Below are positions 11,671-22,948 of a stretch of 64,000 nt of DNA, in pieces. Origin of the DNA: Narthecium ossifragum (lineage: Eukaryota > Streptophyta > Magnoliopsida > Dioscoreales > Nartheciaceae); the NCBI GenBank assembly GCA_963920575.1, contig OY986973.1, positions 6,117,054 to 6,181,053 of the forward strand, written 5' to 3'. Position 1 is the first letter of the stretch; each line of letters starts with the position of its first letter. A program made the position numbers and the translations under genes. Below the pieces are notes generated by a model. The model was not told the origin of the DNA and made no database searches. It saw only the letters and a list, made by a program, of their open reading frames with translations.

Positions 11671-14123
11671 AGGGAAACTCACGTTACGTCCACCGCCTAC
11701 CCCATGGCACGCGTTCTATGACCTCAATTGTCAACAACCGTCCCTCTCAACCACCAAGCACCCAGCGCTGAACAACAAAGGGGTAGGACCCAGAGCAGCA
11801 CGTAACTTCCCTTAACACGGATACTGAGCATGAGACGAGAACTATGGGTGACATCTACACTTCAAATAACATTTAGTAGCCAACTAGGCCTATCCTTGAG
11901 AGTACAAAGATTCAACAATACGATCACCCTAAACTTAGCTACCCAGCTACGGTCCTAGAGCTAGATCCGAGCTACCCGAGAGCCTCGGATCAGCGAAGAC
12001 CTTATTCACCCACGCCCTAAGCTTATGCTCTAATGCAAACAAGATGTATGCAATGCTCAAGCACATATAAAGATATATAAGCATACAATAAGATGACATC
12101 AATTATACAGGGCTAGGCATAGCCTATAGCTAGCCAAAGGGGTGAGCATAACAAGAGTCTCAAATACAGATAAGCTATACTAACAATACGACGATTAGAG
12201 CAAAGCAATAATGATAACACAGATATACGATAGTCTTCATTGCTCTCCGGCACATGGCAGACTAAGGTTCCACAGTTACCCCGCAGGTAACTGGCCAACA
12301 GCTAAGCGACAACAGAGCCAATTCCGGCATTACAACGGCGCCCACAGCCGTCAACCGGAATTTTCTACAAGGGGGTACAACCCCGGCCAAACCACACAAT
12401 AAGATATAGTCTACCAGTACAATGGATTATGCTCCCGGCGCACGCCGGCAATCAACGGGGCTATTAATCAAAGCAATTTAACTATTCTAACCATGCAACG
12501 CACACCTTCGGCCCATTTATACTAAACATTCCCTGGGGTCGTCATTCCCCCGGTTACTCATAAAGTAATAAAGCAATCACAAACTACATATATATACATA
12601 TATATAGCATGCTTATCGAGAAACTGCTTGAAGATCGGTAGAAATCGATAAACCGATTTGAAAAATACAACTTACGGCGTAATCCGGAGATAAACCTGTT
12701 AAAATCCCGATTAAAATATTATAATAATTCTTACCTATCATCGGGAAAGCCACACGAGAATACCAGACCGAAAGGAAATCGAAAACATCGAATTCGGATC
12801 AATACTAACAAATCAGCATATAAAAGATCGATCATCTTACTTACGAGTGTTCCCTGTCTGGAAGGAGAATGATCGATCTTTCATATGTGTGCTCACTGTC
12901 AAGGAGAATGATCGATCTTCACTCCCAAGGAAGATCGATCTTCCTTACGAGTGTTCCCTGCCTGGAAGGGAGAATGATTGATCATAATACCCATGATCGA
13001 TCCCCTCCAAGTGCTCCCTCTGTCAAGAGAAATGATCGATCTTTCTTCACAAGGAAGATCGATCATCCTTCAGACGAGACAGAATACTTCAATAAAAGTG
13101 ATCGATCATTTTACCCAAATGATCGATCCTTCATAAGTCGGCAGGAAAGGTGAATAGTGGCTGAAATCCAGTTTCTTGGATTTTGACAATCAAAACTCGT
13201 CGGAGTCAAACCAAACTTGGAAGGAATGTGCAATTGGATGTGGGGAATCTAATGACACTAACAAATCCAACTTTGGATGATCAAATCCTCCGAATTAAAT
13301 CAAATTGCCCGAAAACCGATGAAACCGACGAAAAACGGAATTTGTTGGATTTGATCCATCAAACAACGATGGAATCCATTCAAACTTTGGAGGAAGGTCT
13401 ATTTGATGGTAGGGAATTCATTCATATAATAAAAACCAAACTCAGATCATGAAATATCAAATATGAGTCCGACCCCGTTGAAAAACCGAAGAAAATACTG
13501 AATCCGTCCGAAAGAATACAGAAATGAAACCATAGCTAGCTTCTAAACATGGCAAGGAACTAGAATACAGAAATTTAAAGCATTCTAATACACACAATAG
13601 ACACAAATCACAAATAAGCGATCCTAGAGTTACCAATTCACCAGAATTGGGTAGAAACACCTACATGTATAGACGTGCAGGCGCCAGACGATCTACAAGA
13701 TCATCAACTGCGATTGCCGCCGATCCGTGCCGAAAAGTGGCAGTTGGATCTCCATTCCGGCAACCAACGAAGGAGAGGGGAAGAGAGAAAGAGAAAAGAA
13801 AGAGAATAGAGAGAAAAGAGAAGGGTTTAAATAGAAAGCTGGAATCAATCACAACCGTCCATTTCGATCTTTTTTTATCGAGCTCCGATCTTCCGATCGG
13901 AAGCGCCATTATGGTTTTAATCAATTACATACATCAATCCAAGGCAGTGTGTGTAACATGGGTGCAAAACTGATCGCCAGGAAGCAATTTTACCAAATTG
14001 CCTCTGGGATAAAAAACCACGGTGCGATCAACTGATTGCATCCCAAGGCCAACCGAGCCAAACCACAAAACCAGACCCTCAACCTAACTCAGGTGGACCG
14101 GATTGGAGGTACGGGTTCTCACA
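11671..14123 (-). mobile_element. LTR family A, copy 2 (5' LTR end intact)
   Basis: The right end reads GGTACGGGTTCTCACA; on the minus strand this is an LTR start, TGTGAGAACCCG. The interior shares with other copies the GCTACCCAGC...GATCCGAGCT block (about 11937-11990), the GGCATTACAACGGCG block (about 12324) and CAATTTTACCAAATTGCC (about 13985). The other end is cut by element B at 11670. A weak minus-strand TATA-like sequence (TATTTAAA) lies near 13827. No internal retrotransposon genes are present. Confidence 0.7.
12831..13150. repeat. Array of paired GATCGATC palindromes in LTR A copy 2
   Basis: At least ten GATCGATC-like words in 320 bp, mostly in pairs about 15-25 bp apart. Examples are GATCGATCTTC...AAGATCGATC (about 12910-12945) and GATCGATCTTT...AAGATCGATC (about 13034-13063). 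The pairs are separated by words such as GTGTTCCCTG and CAAGGAGAA. The flanks of each pair are themselves complementary, so each pair can fold into a hairpin. Confidence 0.85.
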
Positions 14124-14545
14124 TTTATGCTCAAAAACTACTTCTTCTTGTACCAGCAGAGCTTGCATCCATCCTCTTGACTTATTAGCCTCAACCGAAT
14201 AAAAATGATTATCCAAATATCTCTAACTCAATTTTTCAGAATCATCTATTGATGATATATCCTCTTTGTCAATGTAGAGGATTACTTCTGACACAATTTT
14301 TGTGAACAATAGCGGCTCCTTTTTCACTATTGTCGCATAATTGATTTGAGAGGTATTACCTCCATCATTTACCCTTAAGGTAAGTTCTTGAAGAATTTCT
14401 TCATCTTCTAAGATCTTATTTCTCATATTAGTGTCACATGAAATATTTTTTCCTTTGCCTCGGGGCCGGCGATCGGCGAGGGAGATAACGGAGGGTGAGC
14501 TCGTTGAAGGTAGAGATGGCCGACGATGGGGTGACGGTGACTGGC
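14124..14545. other. Unassigned segment between two family A LTRs
   Basis: Not shared with the neighbouring LTR copies. A minus-strand open frame (14223-14426, 67 codons) and an open stretch after it look mildly protein-like (charged, with few low-complexity runs), but I recognise no family. It could be a remnant of the sequence that existed before the LTR insertions. Confidence 0.3.
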
Positions 14546-16094
14546 TGTCACACCCCGACCTAGAAAACCCATCCGGTTCGGAGCGTGAGGGTTCAAAATC
14601 TATTCAATTTATCTCTGGCACATTATTAATAAAATAATACATCTAAATGAAACAATTGTTCTGGGTCAAAACTGTAATCTCTAATATTTTATTGAAGATC
14701 ACTATACATCAAATATAGACAAAGTTTTTAATACAAAACTGATCCTCAAAAGACATGTATAACTATCTCAAAAATCATTACAAAAGGAAATTATACATTT
14801 ATATGATCAAATAGGATAACTGAACCCCAAGTCCTCAAACACATACAGAGGTCAACGCGCAACCAAGAGCATGTCCAGCTGGTGCTCTGGAAGAAAAGTT
14901 GACACCTGCACCTCCAAAACGCAGTCCATGTAGGAGTGAGCGATAAGCTCAACATGATTCTATTCTACGTCACATTAAAAGGAAAGGGAACAGTAAAATC
15001 CCAGATTCCATATCATCTTCAGGGGAAACTTACGTTACTGATGAGACGTGGAAAGTGTCGTAGCCTGATCAAAATTATAAATTTATAATCAAAGTCTTAA
15101 CTAACTACCTTTTGGGGTAACTAGTGGTGAGTCCGAGTCGATCCACTGGGAAGAAACTAGGATTGAAGCGGAATACTAAGCATGGTCATCTACCAAGAAG
15201 TTCGAGGAAAAGATTTAGATTTGGGTTTTTAACTAGACTAGACCAAAATTAATGCTAAAAGGTGATAAAATATGAAGAAAGGCCGAGGGATCCTTAATCA
15301 ATAACAAGGGTTCTAATAGGTCTTCCTAAGACAAGGGTGAGCTTCCTCAAATTGAATGGTTAAATCCAATTGTCGATAGGTGAATGGGTAGTTCCACCTA
15401 TCGCTCAACGAGGATCGGGTTAAGATCCCTCATAGGCAAGAGCAAACATCTAAGGATCGGCGATCTAACGATAAGTTTCGATCGCCGCTAACAAATCCTC
15501 TAATAAGGATGGATTCGTCGCGAGAGAGCTAACATAGTATGGATCTAGGTGTGATAGCGAAGTGGTTCTAGCACATCGCTGGCCAAAACCACAAGGATAG
15601 GATGGGTGGAAGGTTAGGAATAGATTGATGGTGGTTCTAGCACCACAATCTAGTCCAATCTTGGATTAGAACCCTTCGCCGTGAAAGAATCCATGGTTCT
15701 AGCATGAATCCCTCTCACAAGAGGTTCCATCTAAGCTCTAGCATACAAAAGACCTAGATCTAGGGCACGATAGGGAAATCCAAGCATCCAAGAATGAAAA
15801 CAACACCAAATTCATATAGAAATTAAATCCAATCCATACAACCATTCAAATGAGTAGCACAAGTCCTAAATCCTAGGATTCCTTAAGAGAAACCCTTATT
15901 ACACCATAAGAATCCCTAAGCTAAGAGTTTAGTGACTTATCTTGGGGGTTTGATCCGTGGAAGGAGGTTGATGACGCTCTCCTTCCATGGATCTCCTCCA
16001 AAAAGCCTTATTCTAAATTGGGTAAGAAGAGTTTAAAAGAGGAAAGGCTGAGAAAAAGTTCCAGAGAGGGTCCCCAAAATTCCCCCAAAGGGGC

Positions 16095-16104
16095 CTATTT
16101 ATAG
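16095..16104 (-). promoter_or_regulatory. TATA box of solo LTR C
   Basis: The minus strand reads CTATAAATAG, the canonical plant TATA box. The identical 10-mer occurs in LTR D (18998-19007) and LTR A copy 4 (22036-22045), always on the minus strand, which fixes the orientation of all three LTRs. Confidence 0.7.
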
Positions 16105-16159
16105 CTTATAAGCATTCCCACTCGGATTAGATCTGGGCCGTTGATTTTGCTCAGCTGGC

Positions 16160-16500
16160 ACATAAAGATCGATCTTTATAGGATAGAAGATCGATCTTTC
16201 TCTTCCATGTGCTTGTTGCGCCCATAGAAGATCGAAGATCTATCTTCCTATAGATGAAGATCGATCTTTGTTCTTCACGTGCTCTTCCGCTCCATAAGGT
16301 GACGTCTGAATTGTTGCTCTCTGTCATCTCTTTTGCACGTAAAGGATCGATCATCCTCTAGAGGAAGATCGATCCTTTCAAAACTTACGCTCTGTCCCTG
16401 AAAATGCACATAGATGATCGATCTTTTCATGATGGGAAGATCGATCTTTGTTGTTCAGCCTGGGTTTCTTCTTGATGGAGAAGATCGATCTTCTTTGTAC
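16160..16500. repeat. Array of paired GATCGATC palindromes in LTR C, upstream of its TATA box
   Basis: About ten GATCGATC words in 340 bp, arranged in pairs with spacers of about 15-20 bp, e.g. around 16168-16198, 16344-16377 and 16415-16449. Unique sequence of about 40-90 bp separates the pairs. In the minus-strand reading direction the array lies about 60-400 bp upstream of the TATA box, i.e. in the U3 region. Confidence 0.85.
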
Positions 16501-18997
16501 TGATCTTGCCCAAATGCATTCGTTTTAGCTTCAAACTTAATCTAATCCTCTTTGAGGGCTCTTGTACCTGTAATGGGGTAATGGTAGTCAGTAAAGCATT
16601 GTTCGGAGACTAACAAGGCCAAATTGAAAGGGTCATTTGTGCACTTTTCACGTCTTATCAGTTACGTCCACCGTCTACCCAGGGAATGTACTCTGATGAC
16701 TTCCACTGTCAACAGTCCCTCTTAAACCAAGCGCTCCAGAGCTGAAACAACATGGGTATAACCCAGGGTGGTATGTAACTTCTCCTAACGCTTAAACTAA
16801 GACTGGAATCTAGGACGATCTCTACACTTCAATCAAAGTAATTGCAACCAACTAGACAGTAACCTCGATAACATAAGATAATCATAACGATTCACATCAT
16901 AAATCTTGCTACCCAGCCTCGGTCCTACGGCTAGATCTGAGCTGCTCCAGCCCTCGGATCGGCAGTCAACCCATCATCCAAGCCTAGCCTAGAATGCCTC
17001 TAATGCAACCAAATGCATGTATGCTCACACACATAGATAAGATTTCAAGCATGCAACAATATACCAAAATAATATATAGGGCTAGGCGCAACATGCAGCT
17101 CGCCAAGGGGGTGAACATAGCAAAGGTTTAAATAAAGCAGATAAATAGGCGTAACATGCCTACGAGTCTCCACGACACGTAACAAACAATCTAAACTGAC
17201 ATTCAATACAAATTTCGGCATTACAACGACATACACTGGCCCGTCAACCAAAATTCTACAAAGGGGATACAACCCCAGCTAACCAACAATCAACAACTTT
17301 AATTAGCAATACAACATGTTATGCCCCTCGACGCACGACGACTAATAGTGGGGCTATTAATCAAATCAGTAGGGCACACCCTCATCCCATTTATTCCACA
17401 CATCCCAAGGGGCGTGACTCCCTTGGTTCAAACACAAGCCTCAAGTAGGGATAGGCCACACACACACACACACATATATGACAAGATTGAAAAGCTTGAA
17501 TTATCGAATTGAAACCAACGGTACTACTAACTTCGAAAAATCCTAACTTTCAATCTAAACATTCAATTGATATGAAACTTGGTATGCCTACTCATTGGCA
17601 TTTGCCCAAGCACATATCTAAGAATTGGTTCACACGAGTAAATGGAAGTAGATGAAAACCTATAATTTCGGTTTCAAATCAGATTTGATAAACGACTTAA
17701 AATCCCTTTGAAAATTTCTCGGATTAAAACCAAAATTTGCAGATCAATCCTAAAGGTCACTAAGATCATCATATCCAAAAAAAAAAGCAATTGGATATCA
17801 AATGGTTACTTAATTTCACAAATTAAACTCATTGCCCTATTCCAACACAGCTCGGAAATTAATTCACCAAAAATTGTACATAGATATAAAAAATATCAAA
17901 CCAGTTGGAATTGAAAGAAGACTCAGAGATCTACAACTTTTATTTTGAAGATCAACTGATATTATGCATGTACAACTCTGTAATCAAGTTCAAACATAGC
18001 TATCTTAATTAAAACATAATTCCATAAATTAGATAGGAAAAAGATGATTAAATCCGGTATAAATTCAAACCAAATCGTTCCAAACTTCAATCAGTTACTA
18101 AACATGCATAAAAGCATCATATAGCATAGATAAATCAAAGAAACGAGTATCCAATTAACCTAGAACACCTAAACAAACCTTAAGTGAAGAATCCTACCTT
18201 TCTAAGCTAATCGATGATTAATCTGTGTAGGGAAGGTCCGGATCAACTCTTGTACTAGCTGGAAACACCTCTAAGTGTCGCGCCCCGACCCGCGAATGCC
18301 CAATCGGGCCGGGCGACGCGAACCGGAACCTAACTAATGCAGAAATAATTTTGACGAGGGGTTCCCTCTAACCTACTAGTCTCCCTAAACAATTCATAAA
18401 TACCCTTATGTTACAAAGATTAACAACCTCAAAGAAAAATAATACAATATTATTCAAATCCTCAAAAGGGTTTACATTTATACAAGATTGTTAGACAATA
18501 AAATCGAGATCTCGCGGAAACGAGATTTGTTAATTTTATTGTGATCAAAAGTTTGAATTACATGGTGGGATTTGTGGGAACAACATTCCTGAGTTCCCAA
18601 TGTCATCACAAGCTGCAGATCCTCTTTTCCTTGGGAAACTGCATACCGATAATGAGATTGGCAACTCATCAATTACAACCCAAAAGGGAAAACCCCTGAT
18701 TAAGGATTCGGGCCTTAAAATCCCGTTACATCCAAAATGAAAAATAAAAAGAGGAAGAAGAAAGGAAATAAGAAGGATCTTGGGTGAAGGCTTAGGCTTT
18801 CGACCCGCACCTTCGTTGTCGATGAAGAACCATTGAATCTCTTGCTTTGGACTTTTGGATTGATGGCACGATCTTCAAGGAAATAAGTTTCATTCTCCTA
18901 TCTCTCGGCGTCTTCAAGGAAATAAGTTTCCTTCTTCTTCAAGCCTTCTATGTGTTCAACCTTCTTTTCAAGCCTCTTTGCCTTCACCCCTCCCCCT

Positions 18998-19007
18998 CTA
19001 TTTATAG
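18998..19007 (-). promoter_or_regulatory. TATA box of LTR D
   Basis: The minus strand reads CTATAAATAG. The tandem array at 19200-20350 lies directly upstream of it in the LTR's own orientation. Confidence 0.65.
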
Positions 19008-19199
19008 GTGAGGATTAGGAGTAGTTGAGGCTGATTTTTGAAATGTAGTTAGGGATTTGATGGTTAAGAGGTTGGGATTTGGGTGGTTAAGATGTTGGGA
19101 TTTGGGTGTCAGGGAGTTGGGATCTATTTGAATTCAAATTTGAACTTGATTTTGAATTTGAACTTCAAATTTCAGATATCCATTCAAATTCCAAATATT

Positions 19200-20350
19200 T
19201 GAACATGTTGTAATTTACCCTCACGCCCTTAGACAAAGATAAATGTAAATTCCCAAAATACCCCTGTTATAGATCATTCATGTCTTTTGACCAAAATACC
19301 CCTAGAACGGGTATGAATGCTTTCACATATTTTGGACCATTGTACCCTTAGAGGTTTAGAATGTCCAAAATACCCTCGACCCTCGTAGCTTGTATAGGAT
19401 GCCATCAAAGCTTTAAGAAGGCTGATATGAGGATGAAATTACCAAAATACCCTTTTGGTACTTTGGTTGGTATGGAATCCATATATGTTTTGGACAAGAA
19501 TGCCTTTAAAATAAATGATACTTTAAAGGGTGGATACAATATTTGTCATGTATATTTGTGACAAATATGCATTTAGAGCAAATGACCAAAATACCCCTGG
19601 GGGGCTAAATGACCAAAAATGCCCTTTTTATATGTCCCTGGTTTATGTAGGATGCCTTCAAAACCATTAAGAACTAATTTAGAATGTTCTAGGTGGGCCA
19701 AGCCTATATTTGGCAAGAATGACCAAAATACCCGTAGAAGGCAAATTTTACTGAAATACTCTTTATGATTCCGGTTTGTGTAAAATGTTATAAAAACCAT
19801 ATAGGGATATTTCTCAGATATTGTAGGGACCATGAACATGTATTTTGATCAAAATTTCCAAAATACCCCATGTCGGACAGAATTACTAAAATGCCCCTGA
19901 GTCCTTCTAACTTAAGTAGGATGTTATCCGGATCATGTAAAAGGCACGATGGGTTATAAGAGAGAGTCGAAGCATATATTTTGCTTAAATCCCGAAAACA
20001 CCCCTTGATGTGGTAAAATTACCAAAATACCCCTATATCGACTTAGCTTTTGTAGGATGCCGTAAAAGCTATATATGGTTATGATATGATATTTATAGAG
20101 TTCAGGCATGTATTTTGTCCTGAATTCCTAACATACCCTTGGGCGGGTAAAATTACCGGAACGCCCTTCATGCTTCTGGTTTGTGTATGATACTTTCAAA
20201 CCCATGAAAGATCACATATAAAGCAGTGTATGTGTACTCTTTGTGTGTTTGAACTTGTATGTCTGATAACATACCTTCGAAGAATGTCTAAGGCGAGTAG
20301 GGGTAATTTCGTAAATACCCTCAAATTTGACCTTAATCAAAATTGGTGTC
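19200..20350. repeat. Degenerate ~135-bp tandem array in the U3 region of LTR D
   Basis: The words ACCAAAATACCCCT and TGTAGGATGCC recur with steady spacing. The AGGATGCC position and its variants fall at about 19396, 19649, 19782, 19918, 20054 and 20187, so the period is 133-136 bp, with a double step between the first two. About eight diverged units are present. Related units also give the near-repeats CCAAAATACCC near 19250-19385. Confidence 0.8.
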
Positions 20351-20354
20351 TACA

Positions 20355-22314
20355 AAGATACTCCCGTAGGAGGCTAACTAACAAAAAGGGTGTAGATGAT
20401 CACCGCTCCTCATGTACCGCCAGACGCCGCCGCGCCACCAAACACCTGCCCAGTAGGGGCCACAGAAGAAGAGCTGACGCCTACACCTGCAAAACGCAGC
20501 CAGGGTAGAAATGAGCATAAAGCTCAGTAGGGTTCTACACTACGACACACAGAAACAGAAAGGGAGGGGACACAACAGTGTCGCCCCCAAGTAAGATCTG
20601 GGTGTACACAGGGGCCCCATAACCCCACCGCGTGTCCATGAGATCCACGATCATGATCTTCCAGAAGAACTGGTCACATGATGGGTCACACTCAGTAAGT
20701 AGGAAAACAACACTGCTGACTCACAAGCAGGAACCCGACACTGCTGGTAGGAAATGGCACCGCTGAGTAGGCACTCCCTTTACTCAAGAGTCGTCATAAT
20801 TGGACACCGGCTAAACCTCAGAACCCGACTCGAGACCGGCACAACTTCTAAATCATCGATCAACAAGAGTATTCAAGTCATCTAAGCCTATCATCAAGAT
20901 CGACATAATACTACAATCCAACCTGGACCTTGCTACCCGCCACGGCCCTAAAGCTAAATCCGAGCTACTCGAAAGCCTCGGATCGGCGATTGACCCATCG
21001 CCCACGCCCTAACCTTATGCGTCTAATGCACAACAGAATGCATGCTATGATCATACACAAGTAAGAGGTAAGCATGCAACAATATGATAAAGATAACATA
21101 CAAGTCAAATTGGATCGCTGCAACGGTACTACCAACCGCTGCCAGCCAATCCGCAGCGGGTCCCGGCATTACAACGGTACCTGATCGTCAAGTACGGACT
21201 CCTGCAACAGGAAGCAACCCCGAAAACTCTGATCAACAGTAAAATATAATATTATATGTTATAAACATATAATATTATTTAAATCACCAAAATCCTCTAC
21301 TTAGAGGCTAATTGACCCGTCAATCTGACGTCCAAACGACGTCGAATTCGAGATCCAACTTAGAAATCAGTAGATAAATATGTTGGGATCCACATATCCA
21401 AAATCGGAAAACATCCAACGGCTTGATTACCGGGAAAACACTAATCAAAACCGCTAATCACACTAATTTACCTTTACTTGCTGCAACGCAGCCCACCCGT
21501 AGGAAAATCATAACAAATCGTAAGAAAATTCGAAAATTATGAAACCAGTTGGGTCTGAGAGTAGATTCAAAGATCTACAACTCTTATGTTCATCATAACC
21601 CAAGATCGTGCACGAAAAAAAAGAAAAACATGCGGTAAACTGGTTGTTCTTCAAGAACAACAGAAATCAAAAAATCCGAGTTTAAACATGCTTAAATCTT
21701 ACTAAAAACTCAATCAAATCTTATGAAACTTACAACGGAAATTAAGCTAAACAAGAGGCATCCAAAAACATCAAGAACACCTAGATCTACCAGCTAGATC
21801 TAGAGAAAACCCCTAAACTAACTCAAGTAGGTAGAAACCTATCGGAAGCGCACTCCTCAGCTGATTTCCCGCGGTACGGCCACCAAGCCGGCGTCCAAGC
21901 AAGCCAAGGATCTTCCTCTCGTTGCCACAAGTCCAAAAAGCCTTCAAGCGTCCAAAAAGATGGCCGGAGGAGGGAGAACGGAGGAGGGGAAGAAGAAGAC
22001 GGGAGCAAACCGGAAAAACAGGGGAAGGTCGCGGGCTATTTATAGGCTCGAGTCCGATCGATTGCTCCAGGGACCGATCGATCGGACTGGGCCAGGTTGA
22101 GAGTCGGTTCGCGAGCGATCGCACACGGGCCGCCAGCTACCCCAAAAACAGGGTTCTGCGCGCCCGAGCTTGGATCTTTCGATCCAAAGCCCGCCTAGGG
22201 TTCTAGCAAACACGTAAAACAAGCATAGGAGCTGTGTGTGCACCACGCGGGTGTGAAACAAACCGACAATAAGCAATTTACCAAATTGCCATTGCGGTCC
22301 ACAACGAGCCACGG
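20355..22314 (-). mobile_element. LTR family A, copy 4 (both ends truncated)
   Basis: Carries the GGTAGAAATGAGCATAAAGC block (about 20503), the GCTACCCGCC...CGATCCGAGG-type block (about 20931-20990), GGCATTACAACGG (about 21164) and the right-hand block GGGTGTGAAACAAACC...CAATTTACCAAATTGCC (about 22248-22290). A minus-strand TATA box lies at 22036-22045, with palindromic GATCGATCGG sequence just upstream of it at about 22050-22120. It ends where LTR A copy 5 begins. Confidence 0.7.
22036..22045 (-). promoter_or_regulatory. TATA box of LTR A copy 4
   Basis: The minus strand reads CTATAAATAG. Immediately upstream in LTR orientation lies the inverted pair TCCGATCGATTG / CCGATCGATCGGA (about 22050-22085). 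Confidence 0.65.
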
Positions 22315-22678
22315 TGTCACACCCCGACCCAGAAAACCCATCCAGATCGGGGAGTGAGTAACCTAAACATGTTAAATCATCAATGGGCACGGAAAATTTT
22401 GATAGAGTCGTCTCTATAATTCTTACACAAGGAACCTGTACAATTTCTCACATTTCACGATACATTTAAATATAGAATCATGAGGGCATAATTTGCCGAT
22501 TCACAACTAATATCATTATTACAACCACAATTAAACATTCAAATAAACGTCATTATCATTAATATCGAAATTAAAAGTTATACAATTTGTCCTCAAATAA
22601 GAAGCATTAGTCTCCAAATGTTAACTACATCAAATAAATATAAAATGCTGAATGGAACCCTCTAATCTGCCAACAACC
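22315..22678 (-). mobile_element. LTR family A, copy 5 (runs into assembly gap)
   Basis: Begins TGTCACACCCCGACCCAGAA, nearly the same as the terminus of copy 3 at 14546, directly abutting copy 4. The next 360 bp are AT-rich and are cut by the N run. Confidence 0.7.
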
Positions 22679-22878
22679 NNNNNNNNNNNNNNNNNNNNNN
22701 NNNNNNNNNNNNNNNNNNNNNNNNNNNNNNNNNNNNNNNNNNNNNNNNNNNNNNNNNNNNNNNNNNNNNNNNNNNNNNNNNNNNNNNNNNNNNNNNNNNN
22801 NNNNNNNNNNNNNNNNNNNNNNNNNNNNNNNNNNNNNNNNNNNNNNNNNNNNNNNNNNNNNNNNNNNNNNNNNNNNNN
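22679..22878. other. Assembly gap (200 N)
   Basis: Exactly 200 undetermined bases, the usual placeholder for a gap of unknown size. The sequences on the two sides need not be adjacent. Confidence 0.98.
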
Positions 22879-22948
22879 AACCGAATGGACCAAACTAATT
22901 CGGTTCGGTTCGGATCTTCGGGTTCGATTCGATTCTGCTCACCCCTAG
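22879..22948. mobile_element. One end of a DNA-transposon-like repeat
   Basis: Repeated TTCGGTTCGG words followed by TGCTCACCCCTAG. This resembles the end of a common plant repeat that starts CTAGGGGTGAGCA in the other direction. The other end lies in or beyond the gap, so it cannot be classified. Confidence 0.45.

Larger units (their letters stand above)
15039..16660 (-). mobile_element. Element C: 1.62-kb solo LTR (Ty3/gypsy, probably Tat lineage) with 5-bp target duplication
   Basis: Starts TGATGAGACGTGGAAAGTG and ends CACTTTTCACGTCTTATCA, i.e. TG...CA with a 19-bp imperfect inverted terminus. It is flanked on both sides by GTTAC (15034-15038 and 16661-16665). On the minus strand the start TGATAAGACGTGAAAAGTGC and an internal GTCGATCCACTGGG-like block (minus strand: CCCAGTGGATCGAC) resemble plant Tat/Ogre-type gypsy LTRs as I remember them; that lineage call is tentative. 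A minus-strand TATA box lies at 16095-16104. No second LTR and no gag/pol, so it is best read as a solo LTR. Confidence 0.85.
14546..18275 (-). mobile_element. LTR family A, copy 3, split by solo LTR C and truncated by LTR D
   Basis: The left end TGTCACACCCCGACC (14546) is, on the minus strand, an LTR 3' end (GGTCGGGGTGTGACA). The LTR runs to 15038, is interrupted by element C (15039-16660), resumes at 16661 with GTTACGTCCACCGTC and continues to 18275, where LTR D starts. The resumed part has the same block order as copies 1, 2 and 4: the GCTACCCAGC block, GGCATTACAACG, and CCCAAGGGGCGTGACTCCC. No coding region is present. Confidence 0.75.
18276..20354 (-). mobile_element. Element D: 2.08-kb LTR, different family
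   Basis: The left end TGTCGCGCCCCGACCCGC and right end ...AATTGGTGTCTACA give, on the minus strand, an LTR starting TGTAGACACCAATT and ending GGGGCGCGACA. The minus-strand TATA box CTATAAATAG is at 18998-19007. The left flank ends CTAAG and the right flank begins AAGAT, so there is no target duplication and one side has probably been rearranged. No gag/pol. The interior from about 19200 is a degenerate tandem array. Confidence 0.75.

Noticed and set aside
12831..13150. Regularly repeated GATCGATC words suggested a CRISPR-like array
   Set aside because: Eukaryotic LTR context, irregular spacing, repeats only about 8 bp long and palindromic, and no cas genes.
14223..14426. 67-codon minus-strand open frame between LTRs
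   Set aside because: Looks mildly protein-like, but I could not tie it to any family or extend it through plausible splice sites.
22630..22948. Open frames spanning the first N run
   Set aside because: They consist almost entirely of undetermined bases.
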